Assembly: GCA_017640665.1 (NCBI GenBank)
Contig: JAEPQE010000005.1
Coordinates: 1-64,000, forward strand
Origin: Balneolaceae bacterium
Lineage (GTDB): Bacteria; Bacteroidota; Rhodothermia; Balneolales; Balneolaceae
DNA length: 64,000 nucleotides
Reading direction: 5' to 3'
Shown here: positions 1 to 9,698 of the stretch, in pieces
How the letters are laid out: each line of letters begins with the position of its first letter
Position numbering within the stretch: the stretch's first letter is position 1
Translations under genes and position numbers: made by a program
The notes under the pieces: model-generated
Seen by the model: the letters and a program-made list of their open reading frames with translations, nothing else
The model's database searches: none
What the model was told of the DNA's origin: nothing

Positions 1-90
1 TTCGATGCTTTCACAATCAATGGTACAGAAGTTACTATTCAGCACAATCTGAACAGAACGATTGCTACCGGAAGAGGTAACAAATTCTAA
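1..90 (+). CDS. C-terminal end of an unidentified protein (partial)
   Basis: The first 90 bases are an open frame ending in TAA at 88-90 and encode the last 29 residues of a gene that begins before the window. The tail alternates polar and hydrophobic residues (FTINGTEVTIQHNL) and ends in phenylalanine, which is typical of the last strand of outer-membrane beta-barrels, but 29 residues are too few to name a family. A strong terminator follows 26 bases later, which supports this being a real gene end. Confidence 0.55.
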   Translation, partial: FDAFTINGTEVTIQHNLNRTIATGRGNKF

Positions 91-115
91 TCTATTTATT
101 AGATTCGTATAAACG

Positions 116-149
116 AAAAGGTCTCGGGTTTCCCCGAGACCTTTTTTTT
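116..149 (+). terminator. Rho-independent terminator
   Basis: A perfect 9-bp stem (GGTCTCGGG at 120-128, CCCGAGACC at 133-141) with a 4-base loop is followed by eight T. It ends the plus-strand gene that stops at 90. An A-run before the stem could also allow weak use from the other strand. Confidence 0.9.
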
Positions 150-171
150 GTTTGATAGATTTTAATAGCAT

Positions 172-203
172 AAAAAAAACCGTCGCAGAATATCTGAGAC
201 GGC
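172..203 (-). terminator. Terminator of the initiator tRNA gene
   Basis: On the minus strand a stem CCGTC-T-CAG / CTG-C-GACGG (one mismatch, loop ATATT, 180-202) is followed by eight T. It lies 8 bases downstream of the tRNA 3' end and so ends that transcript. Confidence 0.8.
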
Positions 204-210
204 TTTGTTG

Positions 211-283
<73 letters not shown>

Positions 284-295
284 ATTTGAGGACAA

Positions 296-327
296 GAAAG
301 ATACAGGTTTTATCACCCCAACTTCAA
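296..327 (-). promoter_or_regulatory. Bacteroidota-type promoter for tRNA-fMet
   Basis: On the minus strand TTG (325-327), a 21-base spacer and TATCTTTC (296-303) resemble the Bacteroidota promoter consensus (TTTG, about 19-21 bases, TAnnTTTG). The -7 box ends 12 bases before the tRNA 5' end, a sensible distance for a short leader. Confidence 0.55.
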
Positions 328-410
328 CATAAACTTTTCCTTTTTTTCACAATTACTTGTGCCGGGCTTTCCATATTATTGACGAAATTAAAATAAAAAA
401 CACATACAGA

Positions 411-1670
411 ATGATATCAACACAAGAAGCAATTACTCTTGAGAATGAATACGGAGCGCATAATTATCACCCACTACCTGTTGTTCTTGCAAAAGGTGAA
501 GGCGTATATGTTTGGGACCCTGAGGGTAAGAAATACTATGATTTTTTGTCTGCTTATTCTGCCGTAAATCAAGGACATTGCCATCCTGTAATAACAAAAG
601 CACTTACTGATCAAGCTTCTACTCTTACGCTCACTTCAAGAGCATTTTACAATAATATTCTTGGAGAGTATGAAAGGTATATAACAGAATATTTTGGCTT
701 TGATAAAATCCTGCCAATGAATACCGGTGTTGAAGGTGTTGAGACTGCAATAAAGATTTGTAGAAAGTGGGCATACGAGAAAAAGGGAATTCCCGAGAAT
801 GACGCACAAATAATAGTTTGTGAAAATAACTTCCATGGAAGAACTACCACCGTTATTTCTTTCTCTAATGACCCAGATGCAAAAAAGAACTTTGGGCCTT
901 ACACTCCGGGTTTCATTAAAATCCCTTACAACAACACAGATGCGCTAAAAAAAGCTCTAGAGCAACCAAACGTGGCTGGTTTTCTGGTTGAGCCCATTCA
1001 AGGGGAAGCCGGAGTTGTAGTCCCAGGTGATGATTTTCTACCAAGAGCCGCCTCGCTTTGCAAGGATGCTGACGTTCTTTTTATTGCAGATGAAATCCAG
1101 ACTGGAATAGCGAGGACAGGCGGGTTATTGGCTGTTTGTGGAGATTGTACCTGCGCCGGACATTGCGAGCGACAATCATCTTATACCAAACCTGATATTC
1201 TCATCTTGGGAAAGGCCCTTTCAGGTGGTTCTTACCCCGTATCTGCAGTACTAGCCAATAACGAGATTATGGACGTCATCAAACCAGGTCAGCATGGTTC
1301 TACGTATGGAGGTAATCCATTAGCATGCAAAGTTGCCATGGCTGCGCTTGAGGTGGTCAAGGATGAAAAACTTGCTCAGAATGCCCGAAAACTAGGCCAA
1401 TTGTTTCGTTCGGAAATGGAGAAACTGGTTGAGGAATCTGAATTATTTGTCAAAGTCAGAGGGAAGGGTTTATTAAATGCCGTTGTAATTAACGATACAC
1501 CAGACAGTGATACTGCCTGGCGTTTTTGTGTTGCTTTGAAAGAAAATGGTCTTCTTGCTAAGCCTACCCATGGGAACATTATACGCTTTGCCCCTCCTTT
1601 AGTAATGACAGAAAAACAGCTCATGGATTGTGTGTCGATTATTAAAGAAACACTAGCATCATTTATATGA
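411..1670 (+). CDS. rocD: Ornithine--oxo-acid aminotransferase
   Basis: A class III PLP-dependent aminotransferase of 419 residues that moves the delta-amino group of ornithine to 2-oxoglutarate, giving glutamate semialdehyde (arginine/ornithine catabolism, cytosol). The N-terminal block [16 protein letters not shown] and the segment [13 protein letters not shown] are typical of ornithine aminotransferase. The PLP-binding Asp is in FIADEIQTG (about residue 227) and the Schiff-base Lys in ILGKALSGG (residue 268). I chose the ATG at 411 because the longer frame from 357 adds 18 residues that the family lacks. A short insert with several Cys ([10 protein letters not shown], about residues 244-253) is not part of the core fold as I know it. 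Confidence 0.93.
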   Translation: MISTQEAITLENEYGAHNYHPLPVVLAKGEGVYVWDPEGKKYYDFLSAYSAVNQGHCHPVITKALTDQASTLTLTSRAFYNNILGEYERYITEYFGFDKILPMNTGVEGVETAIKICRKWAYEKKGIPENDAQIIVCENNFHGRTTTVISFSNDPDAKKNFGPYTPGFIKIPYNNTDALKKALEQPNVAGFLVEPIQGEAGVVVPGDDFLPRAASLCKDADVLFIADEIQTGIARTGGLLAVCGDCTCAGHCERQSSYTKPDILILGKALSGGSYPVSAVLANNEIMDVIKPGQHGSTYGGNPLACKVAMAALEVVKDEKLAQNARKLGQLFRSEMEKLVEESELFVKVRGKGLLNAVVINDTPDSDTAWRFCVALKENGLLAKPTHGNIIRFAPPLVMTEKQLMDCVSIIKETLASFI

Positions 1671-1931
1671 GAATTGGTTTATCAGGCTTGTAAAGACCTC
1701 CAGATGTAAGTTTTAGAATCACCATAAAAAATTGAACTCGCATCTAATCAGAAGCAAAAGTCATTCTTCGATTAGAAAAGCCCTTCCATATACAAAAAGA
1801 TCTTAAATTCGCTCAGGGAGGTATACCCTAATTACTCCGAAATAGCCCTATACAGTTTAAATGCTATTGAGCCAATTTGCCGTATTTGCTAGCTTTCACG
1901 AAATGAATTAATAAACTGATTTTTATTCCCA

Positions 1932-3278
1932 ATGCAACACACTAAATCTATTTCCCCGGAGAATGTCCGGTCTGTTTTAAGCAAACATCTACTCACTGAT
2001 GGATATGATATCGTTTTAGATCTTGAGAAAAGTCAGGGAGCCTACTTATACGATTCCAAGCACGACAAAAAATACCTCGACTTCTTCACTTTTTTTGCCT
2101 CCAATCCATTGGGGATGAACCATCCTAAGATTGCTCAGGATGAAGAATTTGTTGCTAAACTTGGCCGTGTTGCCATTAATAAACCTTCTAACTCCGATAT
2201 TTATACTGAGGAAATGGCTGAGTTTGTTGACTCATTCAGCAGAGTTGCGGTACCTGATCATCTTCCCCATTCTTTCTTTATCTCAGGGGGTGCACTCGCC
2301 GTTGAAAATGCAATGAAAGTTGCCTTTGACTGGAAAGTTCAGAAAAATTTCCAGAAGGGTTACAGAGAAGAGAAAGGGCATAAAATACTTCACTTCGAAA
2401 AAGCTTTTCACGGACGTTCAGGTTACACGTTAACGGTTACCAATACGGTTCACGATAAAGTAAAATACTTCCCGAAATTTGACTGGCCCCGGGTTATTAG
2501 TCCGGCTATGGAATTCCCTTCCACTCCTGATCGGATAGCTGAAGTGGTGAAGCAGGAAGATCTGGCAATTGCTCAGGCAGAACGATATTTCGAAATTTAT
2601 AAGGATGAAATAGCAGGAATACTAATTGAACCTATTCAAGGTGAAGGCGGCGACAGACACTTCCGTCCTCAATTTCATGAAGCTCTTCGGCAGTTAGCCG
2701 ATAAATATGAAGCATTGCTTATTTATGATGAGGTACAAACTGGCGTTGGAATGACTGGTAAATTCTGGGCTCATGAATATTTTGTAAAACCTGATATCAT
2801 TTCTTTTGGAAAGAAAGCACAAGTGTGCGGTATTCTGGCCGGACCACGAGTAGATGAAGTAGAGACAAATTGCTTCAATGTGTCTTCCAGAATCAATTCA
2901 ACCTGGGGCGGAAACCTAGTTGATATGGTTCGTTTTGGTCGAATTCTGAACATTATTGAAGAAGATAACCTTGTAGAGAATGCTGCTACAGTCGGGAATT
3001 ATCTTCAAACGCGTTTGGAGGCATTTGCTGATATCTATGAACATATGTCGAACCCCCGTGGAAAAGGATTATTCTGTGCAATTGACCTTCCTGATACACA
3101 TTCCCGAAATGCTGTGATTAAAGAATGCGTTGAAAACGGGCTTATGATCCTTGCTTGTGGAGATAAAACCGTTCGTTTCCGTCCACCGCTTACCGTTACT
3201 ACCGGACAAATTGATGAAGGGCTGGATATTCTTGAAAAGGCGTACAAAACCGGCATGGATAAGTGTCCAGTTGTTTAA
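1932..3278 (+). CDS. lat: L-lysine 6-aminotransferase
   Basis: A class III PLP aminotransferase of 448 residues, close to the 449 residues of the Mycobacterium Lat enzyme. It converts lysine and 2-oxoglutarate to glutamate and allysine (cyclising to piperideine-6-carboxylate). The block FFTFFASNPLGMNHP near residue 58 and FGKKAQVCGI (PLP Lys, residue 294 or 295) are diagnostic of this subgroup. The PLP Asp is in LIYDEVQTG. It lies 261 bases after rocD on the same strand; the gap holds no recognisable gene or terminator. The two enzymes are related but from different subfamilies, so this is not a recent duplication. Together they point to use of basic amino acids as nitrogen and carbon sources. 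Confidence 0.9.
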   Translation: MQHTKSISPENVRSVLSKHLLTDGYDIVLDLEKSQGAYLYDSKHDKKYLDFFTFFASNPLGMNHPKIAQDEEFVAKLGRVAINKPSNSDIYTEEMAEFVDSFSRVAVPDHLPHSFFISGGALAVENAMKVAFDWKVQKNFQKGYREEKGHKILHFEKAFHGRSGYTLTVTNTVHDKVKYFPKFDWPRVISPAMEFPSTPDRIAEVVKQEDLAIAQAERYFEIYKDEIAGILIEPIQGEGGDRHFRPQFHEALRQLADKYEALLIYDEVQTGVGMTGKFWAHEYFVKPDIISFGKKAQVCGILAGPRVDEVETNCFNVSSRINSTWGGNLVDMVRFGRILNIIEEDNLVENAATVGNYLQTRLEAFADIYEHMSNPRGKGLFCAIDLPDTHSRNAVIKECVENGLMILACGDKTVRFRPPLTVTTGQIDEGLDILEKAYKTGMDKCPVV

Positions 3279-3287
3279 ATAGTTAAG

Positions 3288-3402
3288 GTCATCCCAGAAC
3301 TTGATACTGAATAAAGTTCGGCGCAGGTTCAATTTGCTTATGGAAACGATCACATAATTCCATTGTAAACTCACACTGATCCTGAAACAAGTTCAGGGTG
3401 AC
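3288..3402. repeat. Dispersed GTCAT-bordered inverted repeat
   Basis: The segment starts GTCATCCCAGAACTTGATAC and ends CCTGAAACAAGTTCAGGGTGAC. The two ends are imperfect inverted copies of each other. Similar ends occur at 9699-9801 and as a single palindrome at 17805-17825, so this is one of several copies of an intergenic repeat family. Confidence 0.6.
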
Positions 3403-3426
3403 CCTTTCTTTTTAGTAAATTGATTT

Positions 3427-3558
3427 TTAAACCAGCTGATGACTCTCGGGCTGCATCACTATCTCATTAACAACTGCGGTACCGGGGACCATTACTGCTG
3501 AAAGTACGGATTTGGCTACATCTTTTGGGTTGAGCATCATATCTTTTTTAACCCGCAT
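3427..3558 (-). pseudogene. C-terminal remnant of a short-chain dehydrogenase
   Basis: On the minus strand an open frame of 43 residues plus stop (ATG at 3558, TAA at 3427-3429) reads like the last part of a short-chain dehydrogenase/reductase: NPKDVAKSVLSAV corresponds to the family's 'PEDVAeaVlfal' helix and VVNEIVMQPESHQ to the final 'vnEi.irPt.q' strand. The Rossmann fold, glycine motif and YxxxK catalytic residues are absent; the sequence upstream is occupied by the next gene's end at 3564. It is therefore best seen as a gene fossil left by deletion, although a tiny translated product cannot be excluded. Confidence 0.65.
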
Positions 3559-3563
3559 AACTA

Positions 3564-4301
3564 CTACAGCTCTTTTACTATGATATCGGAGCCCAGATAT
3601 TCTTTAGATTCAGATAAATACCAATGACGATATCTGGGAATTGTGATTCCCTCCCAGAAATATCTTCCATCAAAAAGGACTATTTCGTCTTCCTCATCCG
3701 GGTCATCATGAACAAATTTTAAGGCCTGAACAGAGTAATCTTTTTTAGAAAAATATACCTGCCACCGATCACTGATAATTGACTCCTTCAGGGTAAATTC
3801 AATCATAAAATACTCAGTACCGAACACTTCTTCATTGGAATACCTGGAGAAGTCTTTAACTAAATCACTTCTTAAGCTCATCGGGAAACCACCAAGCATT
3901 TCGTAGAACGTTCTGTAACCCTCATTTCTAGAGCTGGCTAATCTGTACTCTTCTTTTACTTCTTCTGAGTAATTGGCACTACCATTAACCAATACTATGG
4001 CTTCTCCTTCATCAGAAATAATCCTTTCTACTTCACCAATCTCATATTCTCTGGAAAGACTGAAACTCCCTGTAGCCATATCCATGATCAGTTTAGAATA
4101 ACGCCCCGGGTTCTGAATTCGGGGCTCCTGTATATGAATTGCCAAAGTAACCTGGCTCCATTTTGACTCAGGATCATGAAACTTCATACTCTCTTCTAAC
4201 ACAAACTCTGATGTAATCTCCTGAGCCAATCCAGAGCTTGAAGTACCTAAAAGAAATAGCATTACGACTAAAGTAAATCTCATTGTCTTCTTACTGTTCA
4301 T
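3564..4301 (-). CDS. Exported protein, possibly DUF6503/LolA-like
   Basis: A 245-residue protein with an N-terminal signal peptide (hydrophobic stretch about residues 8-25, cleavage likely after SSGLAQ). The rest is predicted beta-rich, with patterns such as 'YSVQALKFVHDD' and 'RYFWEGITIPRYRHWY' that recall outer-membrane-lipoprotein-like beta-sheet proteins annotated as DUF6503 in Bacteroidota; that assignment is from memory and tentative. It overlaps the upstream hydrolase gene by 11 bases, so the two (and the gene before them) form one minus-strand operon. Role unknown; probably periplasmic. Confidence 0.8.
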   Translation of the reverse strand: MNSKKTMRFTLVVMLFLLGTSSSGLAQEITSEFVLEESMKFHDPESKWSQVTLAIHIQEPRIQNPGRYSKLIMDMATGSFSLSREYEIGEVERIISDEGEAIVLVNGSANYSEEVKEEYRLASSRNEGYRTFYEMLGGFPMSLRSDLVKDFSRYSNEEVFGTEYFMIEFTLKESIISDRWQVYFSKKDYSVQALKFVHDDPDEEDEIVLFDGRYFWEGITIPRYRHWYLSESKEYLGSDIIVKEL

Positions 4302-5058
4302 TTAAGATAGAGTTAATAAATTCCAAAACTGTATTCCAGCTCTCACCAGCTTCTGCTCCTGTTCTACTTTGAACTAACATTGAAGAACCGTGCACTCCGG
4401 GATCGGCCACATAAGTTTGATGACCAAAAGACTCAACAAGTTCGAACTGCCGCTGAACGCTTTCTATTTCCATTTCTCCGGTTGGCCTCAAAACTAACAG
4501 AGGTAATTCCAGTACTTCTAAATATTCATCAGGTTTACACGATGCCATAGGTCCGCCAGAAGCTGGAGAAAAAGCCAGTGCTCCTGAAATTTTATCCTGA
4601 TTCTTTGCTGCTAACTGAATAGCCAATGACGCACTGTAACTACTTCCCCATACAATTACCTCACCGGTTAAGCTTTCGTTAGAAATAACATAATCCAGAG
4701 TAGATGTTAAATCTTCGTATGCATCACAATATGAATATTCATTAATCTCGATGTTTTCTACTGTACGATTATAACTTCCGTAGGTCTGCCCTCCCCGTCT
4801 TTGATCAACCGTGATCACATTAAATCCTTCATCTACCAAACGTGGAATAATGGAGCCATATTCTCCCCTCGCATTAGAGCCTCCCTGATGGAATAATATA
4901 ATCGTTGGAGCGTCACTGCTGGTCATATATTCATCGCCAAAAATCTGAACCGAGTCTACAGTTGTAAGAGTAAAATCATAATTGGGTTGGATTTCGATCT
5001 TTTGATCACATCCAACAGCCAATACTAAAAACCAAAGTGCCAAAACTATTTTTTTCAT
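4291..5058 (-). CDS. Alpha/beta-hydrolase lipoprotein
   Basis: A 255-residue lipoprotein (lipobox LAVGC at residues 13-17) with an alpha/beta-hydrolase fold. The oxyanion segment IILFHQGGSN is near residue 53, the nucleophile elbow is G-S-S-Y-S in VIVWGSSYSAS (about residue 138), and the catalytic His is probably in DPGVHGSSM near the C-terminus. It resembles dienelactone-hydrolase-like esterases of the cell envelope; the substrate cannot be told from sequence. The start codon overlaps the stop of the upstream gene (ATGA, 5055-5058), which indicates translational coupling. Confidence 0.85.
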   Translation of the reverse strand: MKKIVLALWFLVLAVGCDQKIEIQPNYDFTLTTVDSVQIFGDEYMTSSDAPTIILFHQGGSNARGEYGSIIPRLVDEGFNVITVDQRRGGQTYGSYNRTVENIEINEYSYCDAYEDLTSTLDYVISNESLTGEVIVWGSSYSASLAIQLAAKNQDKISGALAFSPASGGPMASCKPDEYLEVLELPLLVLRPTGEMEIESVQRQFELVESFGHQTYVADPGVHGSSMLVQSRTGAEAGESWNTVLEFINSILNEQ

Positions 5059-5579
5059 TTTTTTCTGGTATAAAAGATTCTCCAGTTTAACGTCCAGGTT
5101 GTTCCTCCGTCAAAAGACGATTCCCAATCCCAGGTAATAGAATCGTTTTTAATATCGTAAAATACCATTCGATACGTAAGTTTTCTTCCATCCTCAAGTT
5201 CAAAAAAAGCGGTTTGAAAGATTCGTTTATCACCTTCGAAGCCACCTTTAAAGTCATAATATCCACCGTTATTATCTGCCCAGGATTGTTTCCATCGCTC
5301 AAACTGAGGCTGATACACCGAAATGCTTGTTCCCTTGAAACCTTTACTTTGCCCTTCCAAAATCCGAAAGTTTTCCTGAATTACTTTGTCATCTAGAGTT
5401 TTCTCGATTCGATTAGTGCCTTTTCCTGTTACTCCATCTCCTTCATCCCAGGAGACATCCCATTCCCCTACCCAGAAATCGAAATACTCTTCTGGCTTAA
5501 GATCCTGAATAGCTAATTGAGCCTGAACTGGCACTACTGAGACTGATATAATTATGATTGATATTAATATGTATTTCAT
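5055..5579 (-). CDS. Exported DUF1579-like beta-barrel protein
   Basis: A 174-residue protein with a signal peptide (about residues 1-20, cleavage near VQAQ). The mature part contains FDFWVGEWDVSW followed by regularly spaced beta-strands (KGTNRIEKTLDD, GGYYDFKGGFEGDKR, DGRKLTYRMVFYD), the pattern of DUF1579-type small calycin-like barrels that may bind a hydrophobic ligand. It is the first gene of a three-gene overlapping operon with the hydrolase and the DUF6503-like protein. No catalytic residues can be named. Confidence 0.75.
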   Translation of the reverse strand: MKYILISIIIISVSVVPVQAQLAIQDLKPEEYFDFWVGEWDVSWDEGDGVTGKGTNRIEKTLDDKVIQENFRILEGQSKGFKGTSISVYQPQFERWKQSWADNNGGYYDFKGGFEGDKRIFQTAFFELEDGRKLTYRMVFYDIKNDSITWDWESSFDGGTTWTLNWRIFYTRKK

Positions 5580-5659
5580 TATATAAGTATTTAAAAGCCC
5601 GGTTTACAATTAAGCAAATCAGGCTTTGGGGTTTGTTTAGAGATGACCTCATCACCACG

Positions 5660-6391
5660 TCATATTTTTCTCCAAATCATCTTACTTCCATTAGGTAAGT
5701 CCCAAACCAGTTTGATTACATAAGGAGCTTTTTTTGAAAGTGAGAATGTAAATCCATCACTTGTAGAAATTTCTCTTGTTTTAACCTTTTCTCCTGATAA
5801 GGTCTCAACGTCAACTTCTGGCCCTATGGTTGCATATAAAGATGCCTGTGAGTTATTTTGGATATTCCAGTAGTCGAATTGAAAAACTTTTCCTTCACCA
5901 AAAGGTAGACCGATGAGCAGCATTCCATACAAGTTCCAGTCATAGAGTTGAGAGGAAACCAGAGAAGTATCTGAACGATAAGTACCCTCTTCATTTTGGT
6001 TTGACCTTGTAATTACCCTGCCAGTCTCGAACTCAAGAAAAAAAAGAGCTCCGTTTGGTGCATGTGTAGCAAATTTGATAGGATGTAATGACTCTTGCTC
6101 AACAACATTTATCCATGTGCTTTGAAGAGATCCGTCTGGTGAATACAAATCCTGAACACGGTGCAATATGTTCACTCCATTCTGCACTATTATCTGAGCA
6201 TAATCTGTCCAGTATCTTATCTGGTTTTCAGAACCATCCGGACTTTGGAGATAAACGTTCCAGCTGTTGGTATATGGTTCAATAAAATAGCCACTAATTA
6301 TACCATCCTTATACTCAATTTTTAACGTATCCTGGGCGCTTAATTGAGTAGCAGCGAGAATTACGAAACAAATAGTTTTGAGATCTTTCAT
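5660..6391 (-). CDS. Exported protein of unknown function
   Basis: A 243-residue protein with a signal peptide (cleavage probably after QLSA, near residue 19). The mature chain is rich in aromatic residues and beta-strand patterns (YFIEPYTNSWNVYLQSPDGS, FLEFETGRVITR, PYVIKLVWDLPNGSKMIW). I do not recognise a family. It lies 80 bases upstream of the three-gene operon on the same strand, and divergent from the AraC-type regulator that starts 75 bases away at 6467, so it may be under that regulator's control; this is inferred from position only. Confidence 0.75.
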   Translation of the reverse strand: MKDLKTICFVILAATQLSAQDTLKIEYKDGIISGYFIEPYTNSWNVYLQSPDGSENQIRYWTDYAQIIVQNGVNILHRVQDLYSPDGSLQSTWINVVEQESLHPIKFATHAPNGALFFLEFETGRVITRSNQNEEGTYRSDTSLVSSQLYDWNLYGMLLIGLPFGEGKVFQFDYWNIQNNSQASLYATIGPEVDVETLSGEKVKTREISTSDGFTFSLSKKAPYVIKLVWDLPNGSKMIWRKI

Positions 6392-6466
6392 TTTTAAAGA
6401 TTATTAGTTTGTTTATTTAATGAATTGTAAAAAAGACGATTCTAAAACTTTAGCCTTAACTCAGTT

Positions 6467-7306
6467 ATGGATTACCGAGAATTTAAACCTGATCTAAGTA
6501 TCCAGCATCTTGTTGAATGCTTTTGGACAAATTATCTCACTGAGGAAGATATACATGATGACTTCGACCTCATTATTCCGGATGGAAATACCGAAGCAAT
6601 GATTATGATTGATGGTACCTACCTAAGAAAGGATGAGCAGGTAAATACCGAATATCTTGTAAAGGATTGCCGGTTGGTTACTCCTTTCAAAAAGGCTGTA
6701 AAAGTATTTCAAAAACCGGGTACCTCCGGGATCTGTATTCGTTTTAAGCCAGGTGCTATTACTGAACTAACAGGCTATAGCCTTAAAGAACTCGACGAGA
6801 GTGCTTACCCACTTGAGGTCCTCATGCCTGATCTTACTGATTTATGTATGAATGAAGTCCATAAAGGCACTTCGAAAAAAGAGATTATTCAAAAAATAAC
6901 GCGCCTCTTACGTTCAATCAACTCAAAAGGACACTCAAGCAATCTGCTTACTCACCACTTTATTCAGTCAACTATAAAAGCGAAAGGGAATATTCTTATA
7001 GAATATTTTTGTGAAAAAACAGGGGTACATAAATCTACACTCGAGAAGAATTTTAACCACGAAACCGGACTCACTCCAAAGCAATATTCCCGAATAATCC
7101 GGTATAACTATTTAATGAATCAATTTATTTTTAGCGATAAAACGTTAACGCAGATAAGCCTCGATTCAGGTTATTATGATCAGAGTCACATGATTAAAGA
7201 CTTTACCAGCTTCACTGGTTTAAATCCCTCTCAATATAAGTCGATGGGTTTTCATATCCCTAAAATGATGGCTACATCTGTGACTCAAAAAGAGGCTTAT
7301 TACTAG
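6467..7306 (+). CDS. AraC-family transcriptional regulator
   Basis: A 279-residue regulator. The N-terminal half has the sensor-domain pattern of the DUF6597 type (YREFKPDLSIQHLVECFWTN at the start and GICIRFKPGAITELTGYSLKEL around residue 90). The C-terminal 100 residues are an AraC helix-turn-helix pair: ETGLTPKQYSRIIRYNYLM and LTQISLDSGYYDQSHMIKDF followed by TGLNPSQYK. The ligand is unknown. It is divergent from the exported-protein gene at 5660-6391 and converges on purL with 11 bases between the stop codons. Confidence 0.9.
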   Translation: MDYREFKPDLSIQHLVECFWTNYLTEEDIHDDFDLIIPDGNTEAMIMIDGTYLRKDEQVNTEYLVKDCRLVTPFKKAVKVFQKPGTSGICIRFKPGAITELTGYSLKELDESAYPLEVLMPDLTDLCMNEVHKGTSKKEIIQKITRLLRSINSKGHSSNLLTHHFIQSTIKAKGNILIEYFCEKTGVHKSTLEKNFNHETGLTPKQYSRIIRYNYLMNQFIFSDKTLTQISLDSGYYDQSHMIKDFTSFTGLNPSQYKSMGFHIPKMMATSVTQKEAYY

Positions 7307-7317
7307 TCTTTTATCCC

Positions 7318-9543
7318 CTAAACCTCCATCGCATTAGGAATCACATTCTCGTAGGTCTCTTTCATTTCGGTAACATCCAGTTCCCCGATACCTTCAAAGT
7401 TAAGTTTGGTTCCTGCTACCTGACCAAGGTTAATGATCGGAACCCCCGCACCTTTGAAATGAGCAAATGTGGTTTCTAAATTACTTTGAGCTACGGTAAT
7501 CACTACACCGGATTGCGCTTCGCTAAATAAAACTTCATGCTCTGAACCTACAAATGATCCTACGTTTATATTTGCTCCCAAGCCGCCATGAATAGCCATT
7601 TCAGCAAGAGTAATTGCAAGACCTCCATCAGAAATATCATGGGCTGCTGTGATAAATCTGGCTTTAATTGCTGCAAGTAACGACTCTTGAAGCTTCACTT
7701 CAAACTCAATGTCCAGTTCCGGTGAGTCACCCATCGTTAGTCCATGAATCACTTTCAGGTACTCGGTCGCACCTAATCCTTTTCGATCAGCCCCAATGTA
7801 GAGTACAACATCTCCGTCGTTTTTAAAGTCAGGTGTCGTAGTGTGATTCTCCACATCTTCAATCAATCCAAGCATTCCTATAATAGGCGATGGGAAAATC
7901 GCTGCATTTGGGTTTTCGTTATAGAAACTCACATTCCCGCCGGTAACCGGAGTATTCAAAGCTTTACAAGCATCTCCCATTCCTTTTAGTGCTTCTTTAA
8001 AGGTCCAGTACACTTCCGGTTTGTAGGGGTTTCCGAAATTAAGGCAGTTAGTGATCGCCAATGGTCGTCCTCCGGAACAAACCACATTTCTTGCAGACTC
8101 AACTACGGCAATCTGTCCACCACGACGAGGATTCAAATACACATAGCGTCCGTTGCAATCAGTCTTGGCTACTAAGCCCCGCTTAGTGCCTTTGATGCGA
8201 ATCACACCCGAATCGGAAGCTCCGGGAGGAGTTACCGTATTGGTACGTACGGTAGTATCATACTGCTCATGCACCCACTTTTTAGAAGCTATATTAGGAG
8301 AGTTCAATAACTTCTTAATAGTGCCGATGTGATCCTCAGGGTGATCCAAAGAGCCGGTATCAAAATTCTGAGTTTCTTCGAGGTATGCTGGCTTTTTGGT
8401 TTCTCTAATATATTGCGGTGCTCCTCCACCAAGAACAAGATGTTCTGCAGGGATTTCTGCTTTAACCTCACCTTCTTTCATATAAGTGACCTTATCACCA
8501 TCCACAACTTCACCAATAACCACACCATGGAGATCCCACTTTTCGTAGATATCTATGATTTCCTGTTCACGTCCTTTTTCTGAAACAATCAACATACGCT
8601 CCTGGCTTTCTGAAAGAAGCAGTTCGTATGCCGTCATCCCATCTTCACGAGCCGGAACTTTATCAAGATCGACCAACATTCCCTGCTCTCCTTTGGCTGT
8701 CATTTCACTGGTAGAACATGCGATTCCCGCTGCACCCATATCCTGCATTCCTACAACTGCACCCGTTTTCAGAGCATCCAGGCTAGCTTCTAACAATAGT
8801 TTTTCGGTAAACGGATCTCCCACCTGAACGCTTGGACGTTTCGCTTCACTTTCTTCACTGATTTCTTCCGACGCAAAGGTTGCACCATGAATTCCATCCC
8901 GACCGGTACTCGCTCCTACTATGATCACAGGATTTCCAATTCCTTTAGCAATCGCAGAAGCAGTTTCTCCTGCTTTTACTATACCGATACTCATCGCGTT
9001 AACAAGCGGATTCCCTTCATAACTTTCATCAAAATAAACCTCACCGGCAATTACCGGGACTCCAAATGAGTTCCCATAATCTCCGATCCCTCTTACAACA
9101 CCGTCGAGCAAAAACCGAACACGAGGCTCATCCATGCTTCCAAAGCGAAGTGAATTCAAACTCGCTATCGGGCGGGCTCCCATCGTAAAAATATCCCGGT
9201 GAATTCCACCCACTCCTGTTGCCGCTCCCTGATATGGTTCCACTGCAGATGGGTGGTTGTGACTTTCGATTTTGAATGCACACCCTAGTCCATCCCCAAT
9301 ATCCACCAACCCGGCATTCTCTTCCCCGGCTTCAACTAAAAGATGTTCTCCATCGCGTGGTAATTTCTTAAGCTCGATAATTGAGTTTTTATAAGAACAA
9401 TGTTCACTCCACATTACCGAATAAACGCCTAACTCAGTAAAGGTAGGAACCCGACCAAGCCGGGTTTTGATCATTTCAAATTCTTCTTCGTTTAATCCGT
9501 GTTCTAGAGCGAGTTCGAGGGTTACTTCCGGTTCTTGGGACAT
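7318..9543 (-). CDS. purL: Phosphoribosylformylglycinamidine synthase subunit PurL
   Basis: Small-type PurL of 741 residues, matching the ~740 residues of the Bacillus enzyme. It turns FGAR, glutamine-derived ammonia and ATP into FGAM in purine synthesis and works with PurS and PurQ, which are not in this window. Visible motifs include [11 protein letters not shown] (substrate site), [20 protein letters not shown] and DISDGGLA. I chose the ATG at 9543 ([10 protein letters not shown]), which fits the family start; the longer frame from 9591 adds 16 residues and would begin within a promoter-like TACCTTTA. Convergent with the AraC gene. Confidence 0.95.
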   Translation of the reverse strand: MSQEPEVTLELALEHGLNEEEFEMIKTRLGRVPTFTELGVYSVMWSEHCSYKNSIIELKKLPRDGEHLLVEAGEENAGLVDIGDGLGCAFKIESHNHPSAVEPYQGAATGVGGIHRDIFTMGARPIASLNSLRFGSMDEPRVRFLLDGVVRGIGDYGNSFGVPVIAGEVYFDESYEGNPLVNAMSIGIVKAGETASAIAKGIGNPVIIVGASTGRDGIHGATFASEEISEESEAKRPSVQVGDPFTEKLLLEASLDALKTGAVVGMQDMGAAGIACSTSEMTAKGEQGMLVDLDKVPAREDGMTAYELLLSESQERMLIVSEKGREQEIIDIYEKWDLHGVVIGEVVDGDKVTYMKEGEVKAEIPAEHLVLGGGAPQYIRETKKPAYLEETQNFDTGSLDHPEDHIGTIKKLLNSPNIASKKWVHEQYDTTVRTNTVTPPGASDSGVIRIKGTKRGLVAKTDCNGRYVYLNPRRGGQIAVVESARNVVCSGGRPLAITNCLNFGNPYKPEVYWTFKEALKGMGDACKALNTPVTGGNVSFYNENPNAAIFPSPIIGMLGLIEDVENHTTTPDFKNDGDVVLYIGADRKGLGATEYLKVIHGLTMGDSPELDIEFEVKLQESLLAAIKARFITAAHDISDGGLAITLAEMAIHGGLGANINVGSFVGSEHEVLFSEAQSGVVITVAQSNLETTFAHFKGAGVPIINLGQVAGTKLNFEGIGELDVTEMKETYENVIPNAMEV

Positions 9544-9617
9544 GAATGCTTCAAGTTGTGAATTGGAGTTCAGAGAAACATAAAGGTACAATGATTTTCA
9601 AAAAAAAGAGGGAGATG

Positions 9618-9640
9618 TTTTCCACAGAAATTGTGGATAA
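9618..9640. promoter_or_regulatory. Two inverted DnaA-box-like 9-mers
   Basis: TTTTCCACA (9618-9626) and TGTGGATAA (9632-9640) face each other across five bases. The second, read on the minus strand, is TTATCCACA, the exact consensus DnaA box; the first differs at one position. They lie 75-97 bases upstream of the purL start. They could be DnaA-binding sites that tie purL expression to replication, or a chance hairpin (6-bp stem). Confidence 0.4.
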
Positions 9641-9698
9641 AGTTATTAAACTTTCCATCTCATTATCATTAGTAATCTACTACCCAATAACTAAGAAG

